55,513 bases of DNA from Myxococcota bacterium (lineage in GTDB: Bacteria > Myxococcota > JAJVIH01). The stretch covers positions 1 to 55,513 of the forward strand of contig JAJVIH010000005.1 of assembly GCA_022072125.1 (NCBI GenBank). Direction: 5' to 3'. A model generated the notes under the pieces. The model saw only the letters and a list, made by a program, of their open reading frames with translations. It searched no databases and was not told where the DNA came from. Shown here piece by piece: positions 1-11,200 of this stretch. Positions within the stretch are counted from its first letter, which is position 1. Every line of letters begins with the position of its first letter. A program made the translations under genes and the position numbers.

Positions 1-18
1 AATTGATTCCTCCAGGAC

Positions 19-1011
19 TCAACCCTGTTCCTGGGCCTGGGCTTCCAGCACGAGAACGGGATCCAAGCCTTCCACCGGATCCGCCAGAAGTGAATGATAC
101 AGCCCGTCGTAATCCACGCGCAGCGGATTGTGCGGTCGGCGGCCAAACCATCGCTGCAGGAAGCCTTCGTTGCGGCCCAGACGATCCTTGAGGCGCCGCG
201 ACACCGGCAACAGCATTTCCGACGCCTGATACCGCCACGGCGACCACTCGGAAACCGCCGAGGAGCCGTCCGCCGAGGGATTCAACTCGTGTTGTTTGAG
301 AAATCCGCGCTCCACCGCCCACGCCGCCAGCGCGAAGGGCAGCCGCTTGAGTAGAAACGACGCGGCGTCCTCCAGCCGTTCATTCTCCTTCTGCGAGGCG
401 AAGCGGTATCCGCCCCGGTGATACAGCAGGGCCAGATGGAAGCGTTCGGGCGCGGTCAACAAGCCGTCAAACCCCGTGCGCTCGCACATGATCATCAGGA
501 TGTTGTGGATGGCGCGGCCCAAACCGGTTCCCGGGTGTTTTTGGCCGGGCAGGCGCGGGTGTTCGCGGGAGAAGCAGGCCCGCGGATTCTGCATGGACAG
601 CCAGTTGATGATCATCATGTCGAACAACTCCTGATCACCGGCGTCATTTTCGACGGGCGCGCGCATACGGCACAGGTGAATGCGCAGGTCCATGACGCGG
701 TGCTCGTCATCCGGTTGACCGCCCAGCAGCAACTCCAGGCGCTGATGATAGGGGTCTTCGCGGCTGACCCGGAGTTCGATATCGCCCAGACCCTGCGCGA
801 CCAGGCGATCATGGAGTCCATAGGCTTTCAGGCCGAGTTTGAGGCCATCCTCCGTGTAGAAGTTCAGGAAGCGGGAGTCGGATACGCTGTTCAGATCGCC
901 GGCGCGCAGGTCCATATCCGCCATGGACAGCGGGCGATCGGGATTGACGCCGGTGAGTTCGAGCACGCTCAGCCGGTTGGCGATGCGCCGGTAGTGGGGG
1001 TCCACGGACAT
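19..1011 (-). CDS. Conserved-looking protein of unknown function
   Basis: A 330-residue soluble protein with no signal peptide or membrane helix. I do not recognise the family. The sequence is ordinary globular protein, rich in Arg, Leu and Asp, with a middle part containing many aromatic and His residues and a basic stretch before the C-terminus. It stands alone, divergent from panC. The ATG at 1011 lies only 6 nt downstream of a perfect TATAAT on the same strand, with an ATGACC box 17 bp further upstream, and there is no Shine-Dalgarno sequence. The transcript may therefore be leaderless. Codon use resembles the neighbouring genes, so the frame is very probably real. The function is unknown. 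Confidence 0.75.
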   Translation of the reverse strand: MSVDPHYRRIANRLSVLELTGVNPDRPLSMADMDLRAGDLNSVSDSRFLNFYTEDGLKLGLKAYGLHDRLVAQGLGDIELRVSREDPYHQRLELLLGGQPDDEHRVMDLRIHLCRMRAPVENDAGDQELFDMMIINWLSMQNPRACFSREHPRLPGQKHPGTGLGRAIHNILMIMCERTGFDGLLTAPERFHLALLYHRGGYRFASQKENERLEDAASFLLKRLPFALAAWAVERGFLKQHELNPSADGSSAVSEWSPWRYQASEMLLPVSRRLKDRLGRNEGFLQRWFGRRPHNPLRVDYDGLYHSLLADPVEGLDPVLVLEAQAQEQG

Positions 1012-1017
1012 GGGCGC

Positions 1018-1046
1018 ATTATACCGGATGGAGCCTGTCCGGTCAT
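1018..1046 (-). promoter_or_regulatory. Candidate sigma70-type promoter of the 19-1011 gene
   Basis: On the minus strand, ATGACC (1046-1041) and TATAAT (1023-1018) are separated by 17 bp. The -10 box matches consensus 6/6 and the -35 box 4/6. The expected transcription start falls on or next to the A of the ATG at 1011, which would give a leaderless mRNA. Confidence 0.5.
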
Positions 1047-1189
1047 GGAGCCATCATCGTCCCGCATGAACCCATATCGCCGGGGGCGGACAGACGGGGC
1101 GGGGGATCCGCCGGTGATGAAACCGGGGAATACCGGTTGGGATTAGCGCGGCGCGGCGCGGTGCGGTACACATCCCCCCAGGTCTTCCG

Positions 1190-1206
1190 GACCCGGAATC
1201 CGGGTC
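1190..1206. promoter_or_regulatory. 17-bp palindrome upstream of panC
   Basis: GACCCGGA-A-TCCGGGTC is a perfect 8-bp inverted repeat around one base, about 40 bp before the panC start. CCGGAATCC occurs inside it and again at 1208-1216. It could be an operator or a short 5'-UTR hairpin. No regulator gene is adjacent. Confidence 0.3.
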
Positions 1207-1246
1207 TCCGGAATCCAGGCTCCAGACCACCGCGCAGGCAACACAC

Positions 1247-2110
1247 ATGAAGATCATCAGGACCGTTCGCGCCATGCAGAAATGGGCCCTGGCCCAACGC
1301 CAGGCGGGTCTGACCATAGGCTTTGTTCCCACCATGGGCGCCCTGCACGAAGGCCATATTTCCCTGACCAGGATCGCGCGCAGGCGCGCGGACCTGGTTG
1401 TGGCTTCCATCTTCGTCAATCCCAAACAGTTTGGGCCGCGGGAAGACTTTTCAAAATATCCCCGCGCTGAAAAGCAGGACGCAAGAATGCTCAAGGCCGC
1501 CGGCGTGGATGTACTGTTTCTGCCCTCCGTGGATGAAGTCTATCCCGGAGGGCACGCCACGTCCGTGAATGTCGAGGGACTGACCAGCGGGCTGTGCGGC
1601 CCCTTCCGGCCCAGCCATTTCCAGGGCGTGGCCACCGTGGTCGCCAAACTGTTCAACATGGTGTCGCCCGATGTGGCGGTGTTTGGCGAGAAGGATTTTC
1701 AGCAACTGGCGGTGATCCGGCGCATGACCGCCGATCTCAATTTCCCCATCCGCATCGTGGGCGGCCCCACCCTGCGCGACGCCGACGGCCTGGCCATGTC
1801 CTCGCGCAACCGCTACCTCGGCGCGGAGGAGCGTCATCGCGCGTTGGCGATCCCGCGGGCGCTGTTTGAAGCGCGCGAGCGCGCGGCGGCGGGTGTGACG
1901 GATGTCCCCACGCTGCGGGATGGCGTGATCCAGCGCCTGGGCCAGGCAGGTCTCAAAGTCCAGTACGTGGAATTTGTGGACCCTGAATCGCTGCGGCCGG
2001 CGGACAAGGTGCATGGCCCCACCCAACTGGCGGCGGCGGCTTTCTGCGGCGACACCCGCCTGATTGACAACCTGCGGATTGATCCACCCCGCCGCAAGAA
2101 GAACCGATGA
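1247..2110 (+). CDS. panC: Pantoate--beta-alanine ligase (pantothenate synthetase)
   Basis: This enzyme makes pantothenate from pantoate, beta-alanine and ATP in the cytoplasm, the last step of vitamin B5 synthesis. The 287 residues match the usual length. Family motifs are in order: PTMGALHEGH (28-37), which contains the ATP-binding HxGH-type signature; FVNPKQF near residue 57; GEKDFQQ near 147; and a KMSKS-like MSSRN near 190. The ATG is preceded by GCAGGCAACACAC, a weak ribosome site. The stop codon overlaps the smpB start by 4 bp (ATGA), so the two genes are translationally coupled. The other pantothenate genes are not in the window. Confidence 0.97.
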   Translation: MKIIRTVRAMQKWALAQRQAGLTIGFVPTMGALHEGHISLTRIARRRADLVVASIFVNPKQFGPREDFSKYPRAEKQDARMLKAAGVDVLFLPSVDEVYPGGHATSVNVEGLTSGLCGPFRPSHFQGVATVVAKLFNMVSPDVAVFGEKDFQQLAVIRRMTADLNFPIRIVGGPTLRDADGLAMSSRNRYLGAEERHRALAIPRALFEARERAAAGVTDVPTLRDGVIQRLGQAGLKVQYVEFVDPESLRPADKVHGPTQLAAAAFCGDTRLIDNLRIDPPRRKKNR

Positions 2111-2568
2111 GCGAAGGAAGGAAAATCATCGCCAGCAACCGCAAGGTGTATTTCAACTACGCGGTCGAGGAGACCTTTGAAGCCGGCGTGGTGCTGACCG
2201 GTTCCGAGGTCAAGTCCATCCGCGCGGGCAGCGTGCAACTGGCGGACTGCCACGCCTTGGAGCGCGGCGGCGAAATCTGGGTCTACGGCGTCAACATCGC
2301 CACGTATCCCAACGCGGGCCCGTACAACAACCACACGCCAGACCGGCCCCGCAAGCTGCTTTTGCACAAGCGCGAAATAGATAAGCTGGTGGGCCTCGTG
2401 GCCGCCGCCGGCAAGACCATCATTCCGCTGTCCATGTACTTCAAGGATGGCCGCGTGAAGCTGGAGATCGCCGTGTGCAAGCACAAGAAGCTGCACGACA
2501 AGCGGGCGGCCATCAAGGAGCGCATGGATTCCCGCGAAATGGCGCGCGCCCGCAAAATCGGACGCTGA
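2107..2568 (+). CDS. smpB: SsrA-binding protein SmpB
   Basis: SmpB binds tmRNA and brings it to stalled ribosomes for trans-translation. The 153 residues are the normal length. Typical features are the N-terminal NRKVYFNYAVEETFEAG segment, the VLTGSEVKSIRAG motif, and a basic C-terminal tail (HDKRAAIKERMDSREMARA) that enters the decoding centre in the known family. It starts inside the panC stop (ATGA). I searched the adjacent intergenic DNA by eye and saw no ssrA gene. The pairing with panC is probably an operon of convenience. Confidence 0.97.
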   Translation: MSEGRKIIASNRKVYFNYAVEETFEAGVVLTGSEVKSIRAGSVQLADCHALERGGEIWVYGVNIATYPNAGPYNNHTPDRPRKLLLHKREIDKLVGLVAAAGKTIIPLSMYFKDGRVKLEIAVCKHKKLHDKRAAIKERMDSREMARARKIGR

Positions 2569-2745
2569 TCCGGGCGGACCGGGAGTTTTGCCGCCCTTCC
2601 CCCCAATACGGCGGACGTCCGGCATTCCAGTTGAGTTGGAAACGGGCTTCCCCGCACGCTTTCAGGCGCGGATGATGACAGACGGCGGGCTATCCGCTGG
2701 GGTTCTGCGGAACGCAACCAAGCCCCGCCCTTTCCGCGCAGGGTA

Positions 2746-4857
2746 TTAACTGATCTTCTTTTTGAGTTTGGAGAAGAGGCCGCCGCCCTTGGTTTCCGCC
2801 ATCGGCGCTGTCTCGGGAATTTCCTCGAAGGTCAGGGGTGCGCTCTCCTTGCGGATGCGGGTCAGCAGTTCAACCGCTTCCGTCATGTCTGGACGCAACT
2901 GCACCGCGATCTCCAGGTGCTGGATGGCTTCCTCGTCGCGCGCGTACATCCTGTACACCTCGGCCAGCAGGTAATGGGCGCGCGCTTCCGTCTGGTTGTG
3001 TTCCAGTACGTGTTTGAGGGTCAGTTCGGTATCGAACATCAGATGGTCGCGCTCGTCATGCGGCCCCATCTTCTCCATCATGCGCACCTGCACGGTCGCC
3101 AGGCCCAGGTTGTATTCATTGTGGGTGGGCAAAAACTCCAGAGCGCGCTTGATGGATACAAAAGCCTCCTCCAGGTTGCCCTTGCGCAGCATGTAATCGC
3201 CCTTCTGGAACGCAATCTCGGCGAGGCTTTCCTCCTGGGTGATGCGCGGCTTTTGCGGGGCCATGGCGGCGGCCTGGGCGGCGCGGATTTTCTCCACCAG
3301 TTCGACCCGTTTTTTGGGATCAATCAGGACCGCATACGCTTCGTTGACCCGGGTGAAGATGCGGTTGACCTTCTGCTGCACGTCGGGCGCGGCCCTGCCA
3401 ATGCGATCGGGATGGAAAATTTTGGCCAGCGTGAAATAGGCCTTTTTGATCTCGGCCTCGGTCGCATCCACGGGGACTTCCATCACATCGAAATAATGGG
3501 ATGTGTCGAGGTCCGCCATCTTCTCGTCAATCAGCTTGGCGAGATCTTCCGGCGTCTGGGAAGGTTGCCCCGCGCCGGGATCAGTCACCGCGGGCATGGA
3601 CCGCGTCAACACCCGCTTGACGGGCGTGGTTCCCGGACGCGCCGTCCCGGGGGCGGCGGGCAGGGTTCCGCTGGCGTGACGCGCGGCCGGAGCGGCGGAG
3701 CCGGTCTGCTCCCGCGCGGGCGGACTGATGTTGGGGTTGGTCCCGGGCGTGACCGCGGGCATCACCGGGTTGGAAATGCGCACCTGGTTGGGCTGCGCGC
3801 GGGACATATTGGTCTGGGAAACCGGATGCGCCGGCGCCCCGGGCGGTTGCGGAACCCAAGGCGCCACATAGGGTTGAACCCCCGGCGTGGCGGGCCGGGG
3901 GGGCGGCGGATTTCCTCCCAAATTGGGCAGAGGCGGCGGAGGAGGCATGGAGGCATGCGCCCCAGCCGGAAGGGGAGGGGGAACCGGCGGGAAACTCGAA
4001 CTGGATGGCGCTGGCGGATCCATGTTCAGCCATGGAGCGTCGCCAATGGGCCCCAGATCGGGGATATCTCCCGCTTCGTGGTGCATTGGCGCGGGTTTGG
4101 GCGGCAAGGCCGCCATGGATTGGGCGGTGGAGCCCACGGCGCCGGCGTCCGTCACCAGGGATGCCGAGAGCAGGAATCCGAACAGCAGGGTCGCTTCAGC
4201 GCGGTTCAGGCCGGAACTGGCGGCGAACTGCTCCAGGGTCATGGGTTTTTCGAGCTTCCGGGCCGCGGTGAATTCCGCCTTGTCCAGCGGCAGGCTGCTT
4301 TCCTGGAGATCGTAATCCCCGGACAACTGATACGCATGATCGTCCGCATGCCGGAGGATCAATTCGGTTTTTTGCGCGTTTTTTATTCCGTTGTACAGCA
4401 GGGGCATGAAATCCACCCGCACCGGCTCCAACGGGAACGGCGGTTCCGCGGTGAGTTCAAAATGAAAATTGCCCCGGGTCAGGTAAAACAGGCGGTTCAA
4501 CCGGCGGCGATGCTGGGTCTCCAGCGCCTTGGCGATGTCCAGTTCGGTCACCAGTTTCATGTCCTTGAGAACATCGCCCTGGCGTTTTTTGCTTTTGACC
4601 ATCTCGATGAGCGACTTGTTGTACTGGTCCTCATTGATCAGGTTCATTTCCAGCAGGATGCGCCCCAGGGGCTCCATGATCTTGCTGCTTTTGATGAAAA
4701 CCGGATCGCCGCTCTGGAAAACCACGCCGGTTTTCTCATCGTCGGTGACAATATGAAGAACCCCCGTGGCGAGATTCCGGTTCAGCCGGGCGAATACAAT
4801 TCCGATGTAGGTGTCGGAAAGGTCTCCCCGTAAGTACAGATTATCGCTGCCACTCAT
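2746..4857 (-). CDS. PATAN/DUF4388 - J-domain - TPR protein
   Basis: This 703-residue cytoplasmic protein has three parts. Residues 1-240 look like the PATAN/DUF4388 module common in myxobacterial regulatory and social-motility proteins. Residues 250-440 are a Pro/Ala-rich disordered linker. A J-domain follows at about 451-520 and carries the HPD tripeptide near residue 482, which stimulates DnaK-type ATPases. The C-terminus (about 540-690) has TPR-like helical repeats and ends in a Lys-rich tail. There is no Gly/Phe region or zinc finger, so it is not a general DnaJ. It is the last gene of the giant surface-protein operon, and its start overlaps the GGCT-like gene by 17 bp. A role as a specialised co-chaperone or scaffold is inferred. 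Confidence 0.85.
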   Translation of the reverse strand: MSGSDNLYLRGDLSDTYIGIVFARLNRNLATGVLHIVTDDEKTGVVFQSGDPVFIKSSKIMEPLGRILLEMNLINEDQYNKSLIEMVKSKKRQGDVLKDMKLVTELDIAKALETQHRRRLNRLFYLTRGNFHFELTAEPPFPLEPVRVDFMPLLYNGIKNAQKTELILRHADDHAYQLSGDYDLQESSLPLDKAEFTAARKLEKPMTLEQFAASSGLNRAEATLLFGFLLSASLVTDAGAVGSTAQSMAALPPKPAPMHHEAGDIPDLGPIGDAPWLNMDPPAPSSSSFPPVPPPLPAGAHASMPPPPPLPNLGGNPPPPRPATPGVQPYVAPWVPQPPGAPAHPVSQTNMSRAQPNQVRISNPVMPAVTPGTNPNISPPAREQTGSAAPAARHASGTLPAAPGTARPGTTPVKRVLTRSMPAVTDPGAGQPSQTPEDLAKLIDEKMADLDTSHYFDVMEVPVDATEAEIKKAYFTLAKIFHPDRIGRAAPDVQQKVNRIFTRVNEAYAVLIDPKKRVELVEKIRAAQAAAMAPQKPRITQEESLAEIAFQKGDYMLRKGNLEEAFVSIKRALEFLPTHNEYNLGLATVQVRMMEKMGPHDERDHLMFDTELTLKHVLEHNQTEARAHYLLAEVYRMYARDEEAIQHLEIAVQLRPDMTEAVELLTRIRKESAPLTFEEIPETAPMAETKGGGLFSKLKKKIS

Positions 4858-5224
4858 AAGTCCCTCGCGCCCGCCTCCAGTCGCCGCGTGGCACGACTGG
4901 ATGGCCCTGCGCGATCCCCCTATTCAATGCATATGCCAAGACCTGTTCGCCCGAAGTCAGGCGAACCAACTGGCGGGTGTATTCTACCGGGACGCGCTCG
5001 TATTTATCCAACAATATCAATCGGCGCGTGTCAATTTCGTACACTTCACCCCGGACCCCCGTCCTTCCCATCCGGACCAGACCTGGATATCTGCCCAGGT
5101 TGACGAGCGAATAGAGGGCAAGGGTCTGCCGCCGTCCCAGACAGCGGCAGCCCTTCAGGTAGTGGTTGGCGGGTTCCCGCCGGAGCAGCGTTCCGTATAC
5201 AAAGAAACGCAAGGCATGCCTCAT
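4841..5224 (-). CDS. Gamma-glutamylcyclotransferase (GGCT/AIG2)-like protein
   Basis: About 127 residues with the GGCT-fold signature. FFVYGTLL near the N-terminus forms the substrate loop, VRGEVYEI lies in the middle, and LLDKYERVPVEY carries the conserved acidic residue that acts as general base in this family. The family makes 5-oxoproline from gamma-glutamyl peptides or amines; the substrate here is unknown. I chose the ATG at 5224 because it overlaps the stop of the giant gene as ATGA and sits just before the conserved fold. An upstream in-frame ATG at 5260 would only add residues read through the giant gene. The 3' end overlaps the next gene by 17 bp. Confidence 0.85.
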   Translation of the reverse strand: MRHALRFFVYGTLLRREPANHYLKGCRCLGRRQTLALYSLVNLGRYPGLVRMGRTGVRGEVYEIDTRRLILLDKYERVPVEYTRQLVRLTSGEQVLAYALNRGIAQGHPVVPRGDWRRARGTYEWQR

Positions 5225-8200
5225 TCGCGCCTGCGCGGACGGCGGCGCAACGCCATCCACAAACCGGCCATCACCACCATCGCCACGGTGAATGGAGCGC
5301 CATCATGCGGGCCTTGCTCGGGCAGGGCGCACGAGCAGCCCGGCGACTGAATGCGGGCCAGCGACTTGCCATTGCCCACGCCCACGCGCAACGCCATGGT
5401 CAGGGCGCCGGTTCCCGTTCCCGTCAGTGCGGTGTTCTCGCAGCCGGAGATGAGCGGAATGGTCAGGTCCACCTCGGACTGGCCCACCAGATCCACTGTC
5501 GTTTCGCCGCGATAGATCACGCGGCCGCGATTATCAATCGCCTCGATGGTGAAGGTGCGGGCCGGGCCGGAAGTGATCTCGACCTCGATCTCCTCTTCAT
5601 CCGCCTGGAAGGTCACCACCGCCGCCGGATTGATGTCCGGAGCGGAGACCGTCATGCGGTAACTGACCACCTTGATCGGGTTGCAAATCTCCGCCGTGAC
5701 GTTGAGGGTGACCGGGGCCTCGTTGGACTGGCCGCCCTTGTCATCCCGCACCACCAGCGCGAACTGGAAGAGCGAACTGTCCTCGATTTGCGGCACGGTG
5801 AAGACCGGCGCGGAAGCCGAGCCATCCGACAACAGAACTCCCGGTCCAGACACCTGCGTCCACTGGTAGGTCAGCGGATCGTTGTTGGGATCGGAAGACC
5901 CGGCGCTGCTCAACTCCACCACGTCGCCTTCGCGGATGACCGGGTCGCCCTCGATGACGCTGCTCACCTTGTTCAACGCAGCCACGGCGACCGGCGGCTC
6001 GTTGATGTTGTTGGCGACGTTCAGGGTGACATCCACGGGAAGGGAGTTGGTCTTGCCGTCGTTCACCACCAGGCGGAAACCGTAGGACTTCGGGGCGGTC
6101 ACCGTGGGAGCGGTGAAGGTGATGACAGAGGTGTTGGACAGGCTCACCCCCAGCGCGTCGCCGGACACCTGCGCCCAGATGAACTCCAGCTTGTCTCCAT
6201 CGGCGTCGCTGGAGCGGGAGGCGTCCAGCGTGACCGTGGCGCCCTCGTTGAAGGTCTGGCCGGAGATATCCACCACATCCGCCACGGGGGCGTTGTTGGG
6301 GAGATTGGCGACGGTGACCTGGACGGTATCCGGAGCGGAATCCACCAAACCATCGTTCACGATCAACTGGAATTGCAGCGTCTCGGAGCCTGGCTGAACG
6401 CGCGGGGCGGTGAACGTGGGGTTCTCGGGAACCTCGGCGTTCAGGGTGACGGTGGGTCCGCCGGTCTGGGTCCACCTGTAGGTCAGCGGGTTGTTGTCTG
6501 GATCGGAAGACTGCGTACCGTTCAGCACCACATCGTCGCCCTCGGAGACCTGCAGATCGGCGCCCGCGTTGGCGACCGGCGCGCGGTTGGGTTTGTCGGT
6601 GACGGTGATGTCCACGGTCGAGGGGTCGGATTTGGATCCCGAGTTGTCCTCGACCACCAGTTCAAACCGCAGCACGGTATCCGCGGTGACCTGCGGCGCG
6701 GTGAACGTGGCGCGGGTCGCGTTGGCGCCGGTCAGATTGACGGAGGTTCCGGCAATCTGGCGCCAGGCGAAATTGAGCCGATCCCCATCGGGATCATTCG
6801 ACAGCGAGCCATCGAGAGTGACCGCGAGGCCTTCTTCAATGGTTTGCGGCGGGCCGGCGTTGGCGACGGGTTTGATATTGACCTGACGGAAGGTGACCTT
6901 CACCGTATCCGGCAGGGAGTCTTCCTTGCCGTCGTTGACCACCACCTGGAAGATGGCTTCCTCATCCTTGTTGACCGCCGGCGCCCTCAGGGTCGGCCTG
7001 GCCGATGTGGGATCGCTCACCACGGTGGCCGGTCCGCTGAGTTGCAGCCAGGCATAGCTGAGGGTTTCGCCGTCGTCGTCCTTCGACAGGCTGGCGTCAA
7101 GCTGGAAGTCCTTGCCTTCGTCCACGGCGAAGTCCTCGCCGGCGTTGGCGATGGGCTTCCGGTTCTTGGTGTCGCGCACAACCACCGTGACCGTCTTCTT
7201 CACGCTGGCCTCGCCGTCGGACAGGGTCACCTCGAACCGCAGCGACTGATTGCCGACGATCGGCATCGGCGACACGAAACTGGCGGAGGAGGCGCTTGGC
7301 GCGCTCAAAGTGACCGGCGATCCGCTGATCTGCGTCCATTGGAAGGACAAGGTGTCGCCATTGGGATCGCTTCCCGATGACGTCAGGAAGGCCACCTCGC
7401 CCTCTTCCGCATCCACTGTATCTGGCGCGGTCAACACCGGCGGCAGGTTCAGCAGGGTCACGCTGGCGGACTTGCTTTCGCTCGCGCCAACCACCGTGAC
7501 ATTGGCGCTGCCGCGGCGGGTCCCCGCCACGAGGGTGACCGACATATTGCCGCTGTTGGCGACAGGTGTTCCCTGAACCGTCAGGCGGCTGTCCTGCACC
7601 TGCACCGTGATGGCGGTTCCATTGGCCACCGTGTTGCCAAAGGCGTCGCGGATATTCTGGGCGCTCAACACCACGGTGCTGGTTCCGTCCGCGTTGACGG
7701 TATTGGGATTGACGGCGACCGATCCGATGAGCGCGGGCGGCCCGGGAATCCACGTGACCGTCGTGGTGGCCGAGGCTTCGCCCGGTTCATCCACCACGGC
7801 GTTGACGACGGACTGGCCGGTCACGTTCGGGGAACGGACCGTAAAGCTGATGGCGCCGCCCGAGGTCGCCACCTGAACGCCCGGCGTTCCCGGACTGGCG
7901 TCGGCGGTGGTGATCAGACCCGTGGAAGCGGTGACCGTCAGCAGTTTGCCGTCGGGAACCGGGTTGCTGTTCTTGTCGCGCACCGGACCGGAGATCGTGC
8001 TGACGGCCGTGCCGTTGGCGATCACCGAGGCCGGATTCGGCGTGAGGACGATGGTTCCGAAGGGTTCGCCCACGGGCACCACGTTGCGGATGGTCACCGT
8101 CACGTCATCCGGGTCGGAGAACAGACCTCCGGCGTCGCGGACCACCAGACGGAAGACCGCGCTGGAGTCGGCGCGAATCACGGCGGGCGCGGTGAAGCCT

Positions 8201-11200
8201 GGGTTGCTGATGGCGTTGTCGCTCAATGAAATCGGCTGTCCCGCGATCTGGGTCCACTGGAAGGTGACCGCCTGGCCGTTGACGTCGTTGCCGGAGCCGG
8301 TGAGGGAGGCCAGCGTGCGTTCATCCACCGCGAAATCAGAACCCGCGTTGGCGGCGGGCTTGACGTTGGCGAAGTCCACCGTGGTCTGGCCGGCCGCGTT
8401 GCCCAGCACCGACATGGCGTCTACCGTGGCGGTGACGATCTGGGTCGAGGACTTCAGCGTGAAGCTGATGACGCCCGCCGTGGTTTTGACCTGAATGCCC
8501 GGATGCCCCAGGTCTTCATCCGGCGTGGTGATGGTCCCGCTGGTGGCGGAGACCGTGATCAGGGTTCCATCCGGAACGATTCCGGTTCCAATGCGCTGGA
8601 TGGCGGTGCTGGTGATGGTGGTGGTGGAAACCCCATCCGCCGGAATGATCGCGGGAACCGCGGTCAGGATGAAGGGTCCCGCCGGCGTGTCGGCGGGCAC
8701 GCAGGCCGTCATCAGGCAGTTGTAGCCGGGCAGGCACTCGGTGTCGCTGACGCAGGCCGCGCCGCAGTTGGGTCCGTTACATGCATAGGGGGAGCACTGC
8801 ACGGTTCCCTGGCTGAGGCAGAGTCCGGCGCCGTCGCACTGGTGGGCGTTGTCCACCGTGCCGCCGGTGCAGGATTGCGCCAGACATTCGGTTCCGGCGG
8901 CGTACAGGCGGCAGGCGCCCGCGCCATTGCACATGCCGTCTTGCTGGCAGGAGGCGGCGCCGTCGTCCAGGCATTCGTTGTCTGGGTCGGTTCCATTCTG
9001 GACAGGGGCGCACAAGCCGTTGGCGGCGCCGTTCTTGGCCAGCGAGCAGGCTTCGCAGAGACCGCCGCAGGCGCTGTCGCAGCAGAAACCGTCGGCGCAG
9101 GAATTGCTCTGGCACTCGTTGGCGCCGGTGCAGACCATGCCCTGGGCCTTCTTCGGCTGGCAGGCATTGGCGCCGTCGCAGTAATAACCGCTGACGCAAT
9201 CGCTGTCGTCCACGCACGAGTTCGCGCACGCCGCCGATCCCGGGGCGCCCGTGCATTTGTACGGATAGCAGGACTGCACACCCATATCATCACAGACGCC
9301 GCTTCCGCTGCAGGTATCCGGAACATTCAGAATCTCGTTTTCGGCGCCCATGCAAGAACTCTGCAGGCACTCCACGCCGCTGGCGTACAGTTCGCAGGTC
9401 CGCGCGCCCGAGCAGGAGCCGTTCTTCATGCATGACGCCGGGCCGTCGTCGAGACATTCGTTGTCCGGATCGTTTCCGCCGGGAACGGGGGCGCAAAGCC
9501 CATCCGCGGCGCCATTCCTTGCGAGCGAGCAGGCTTCGCACAGGCCGTTGCAGGCGGTGTCGCAACAGAACCCATCGGCGCAGAAATTGCTCCCGCACTG
9601 GGAGTCGCCGGCGCACGCCATGCCCTGGGCCTTCTTCGGCTGGCAGGTGTTCGCGCCGTCGCAATAATGCGTGCTCACGCAGTCCGTATCGGAGACGCAG
9701 GTGTTGGCGCAGGCGGCGGAGCCCGGCGCGCCCGTACACTTGTACGGCGCGCATGAGGTGGTGTTGTTGTCCACGCAGGTTCCCAAGCCGTTGCACTGAT
9801 CGGCGTTGACCAGGGTTTCGTTCTCCACGCCCGTGCAGGAGTTCTGCTGGCAGACAACGCCGTTGGCGTACAGGCGGCAGGCGCCCGCGCCGTTGCACAT
9901 GCCATCCCGCTGGCAGGATGGCGCGCCGTCGTCGGTGCATTCCGCATCGGGGTCGGAGCCGGTCAGAACGGGAGCGCACTGGCCATCCGGAGAGCCCGTC
10001 TTGGCCGCCAGGCAGGCTTTGCACAAACCGCCGCATGCGCTGTCGCAGCACACGCCATCGGTGCAGAAGTTGCTCTGGCACTGGTTGCCTGCCGTGCACG
10101 CCACGCCCTGGGCCTTCTTCGGCTGGCAGGTGTTCGCGCCGTCGCAATAATGCGTGCTCACGCAGTCCGTATCGGAGGCGCAGGTGTTGGCGCAGGCGGC
10201 GGAGCCCGGCGCGCCCGTACACTTGTACGGCGCGCACGAGGTGGTGGCGTTGTCCACGCAGGTTCCCGAACCGTTGCACTGGTCGGTGTTGACCAGGGTC
10301 TCGTTTTCCGCACCCGTGCAGGAGTTTTGCTGGCAGACAACGCCGTTGGCGTACAGGCGGCAGGCGCCCGCGCCGTTGCACATACCGTCCTGCTGGCAGG
10401 AGGCGGCGCCGTCGTCCGTGCATTCGTTGTCCGGGTCGGAGCCGAAGGTGACCGCGCGGCAATTGCCGTCGGCGACGCCGGTCTTGGCGGCGGTACACGC
10501 CTGGCAGAGACCGCCGCATCCGTTTTCACAACACACGCCATCCGTGCAGAAGTTGCTCTGGCACTGGTTGGCGGCGGCGCAGGTGTCGCCCAGCAGCTTC
10601 TTGGGAACGCAGGCGTTCGAGCCGTTGCAATAATGGGTGCTCCGGCAATCGGCGTCGCTCGTGCAGGAGTTCAGGCACGCGGCGGAACCGGGAACGCCGG
10701 CGCAGCGGTAAGGAGAGCAATCCACCGTGCCCTGGTCGGAACACGCGCCAGCCCCGTCACAGATATCGGTGGAGTTAAGGATGTGGTTCTCGCCGCCGGT
10801 GCAGGAGTTCTGCAGGCAGGCCGTGCCGTTGGCGTACAGGCGGCACGAGCGCGAACCGGAACAGAAGCCATCCTTCATGCAGGAAGCCGTTCCATCGTCC
10901 ACACATTCCGCGTCGGGGTCCTGTCCGGATGGCACGGCGGCGCATTGACCATTTGGAGCGCCGGATTTGGCCATGGAGCAGGCCTCGCAGAGGCCGTTGC
11001 AGACCGAGTTGCAGCAGAAACCATCGGTGCAGAAGCTGCTGAAGCACTCGTTGTTGGCGAGGCAGACATCGCCGTCCACCTTCTTAGGCTGGCAGGTGCT
11101 CGCGCCGTCGCAGAAGTAGCCGCTGACGCAATCGGAGTCCGACGTGCAAGCGGACAGGCAGGACGCCGCTCCCGGGGCCCCGGTACACTTGAAGGGCGCG

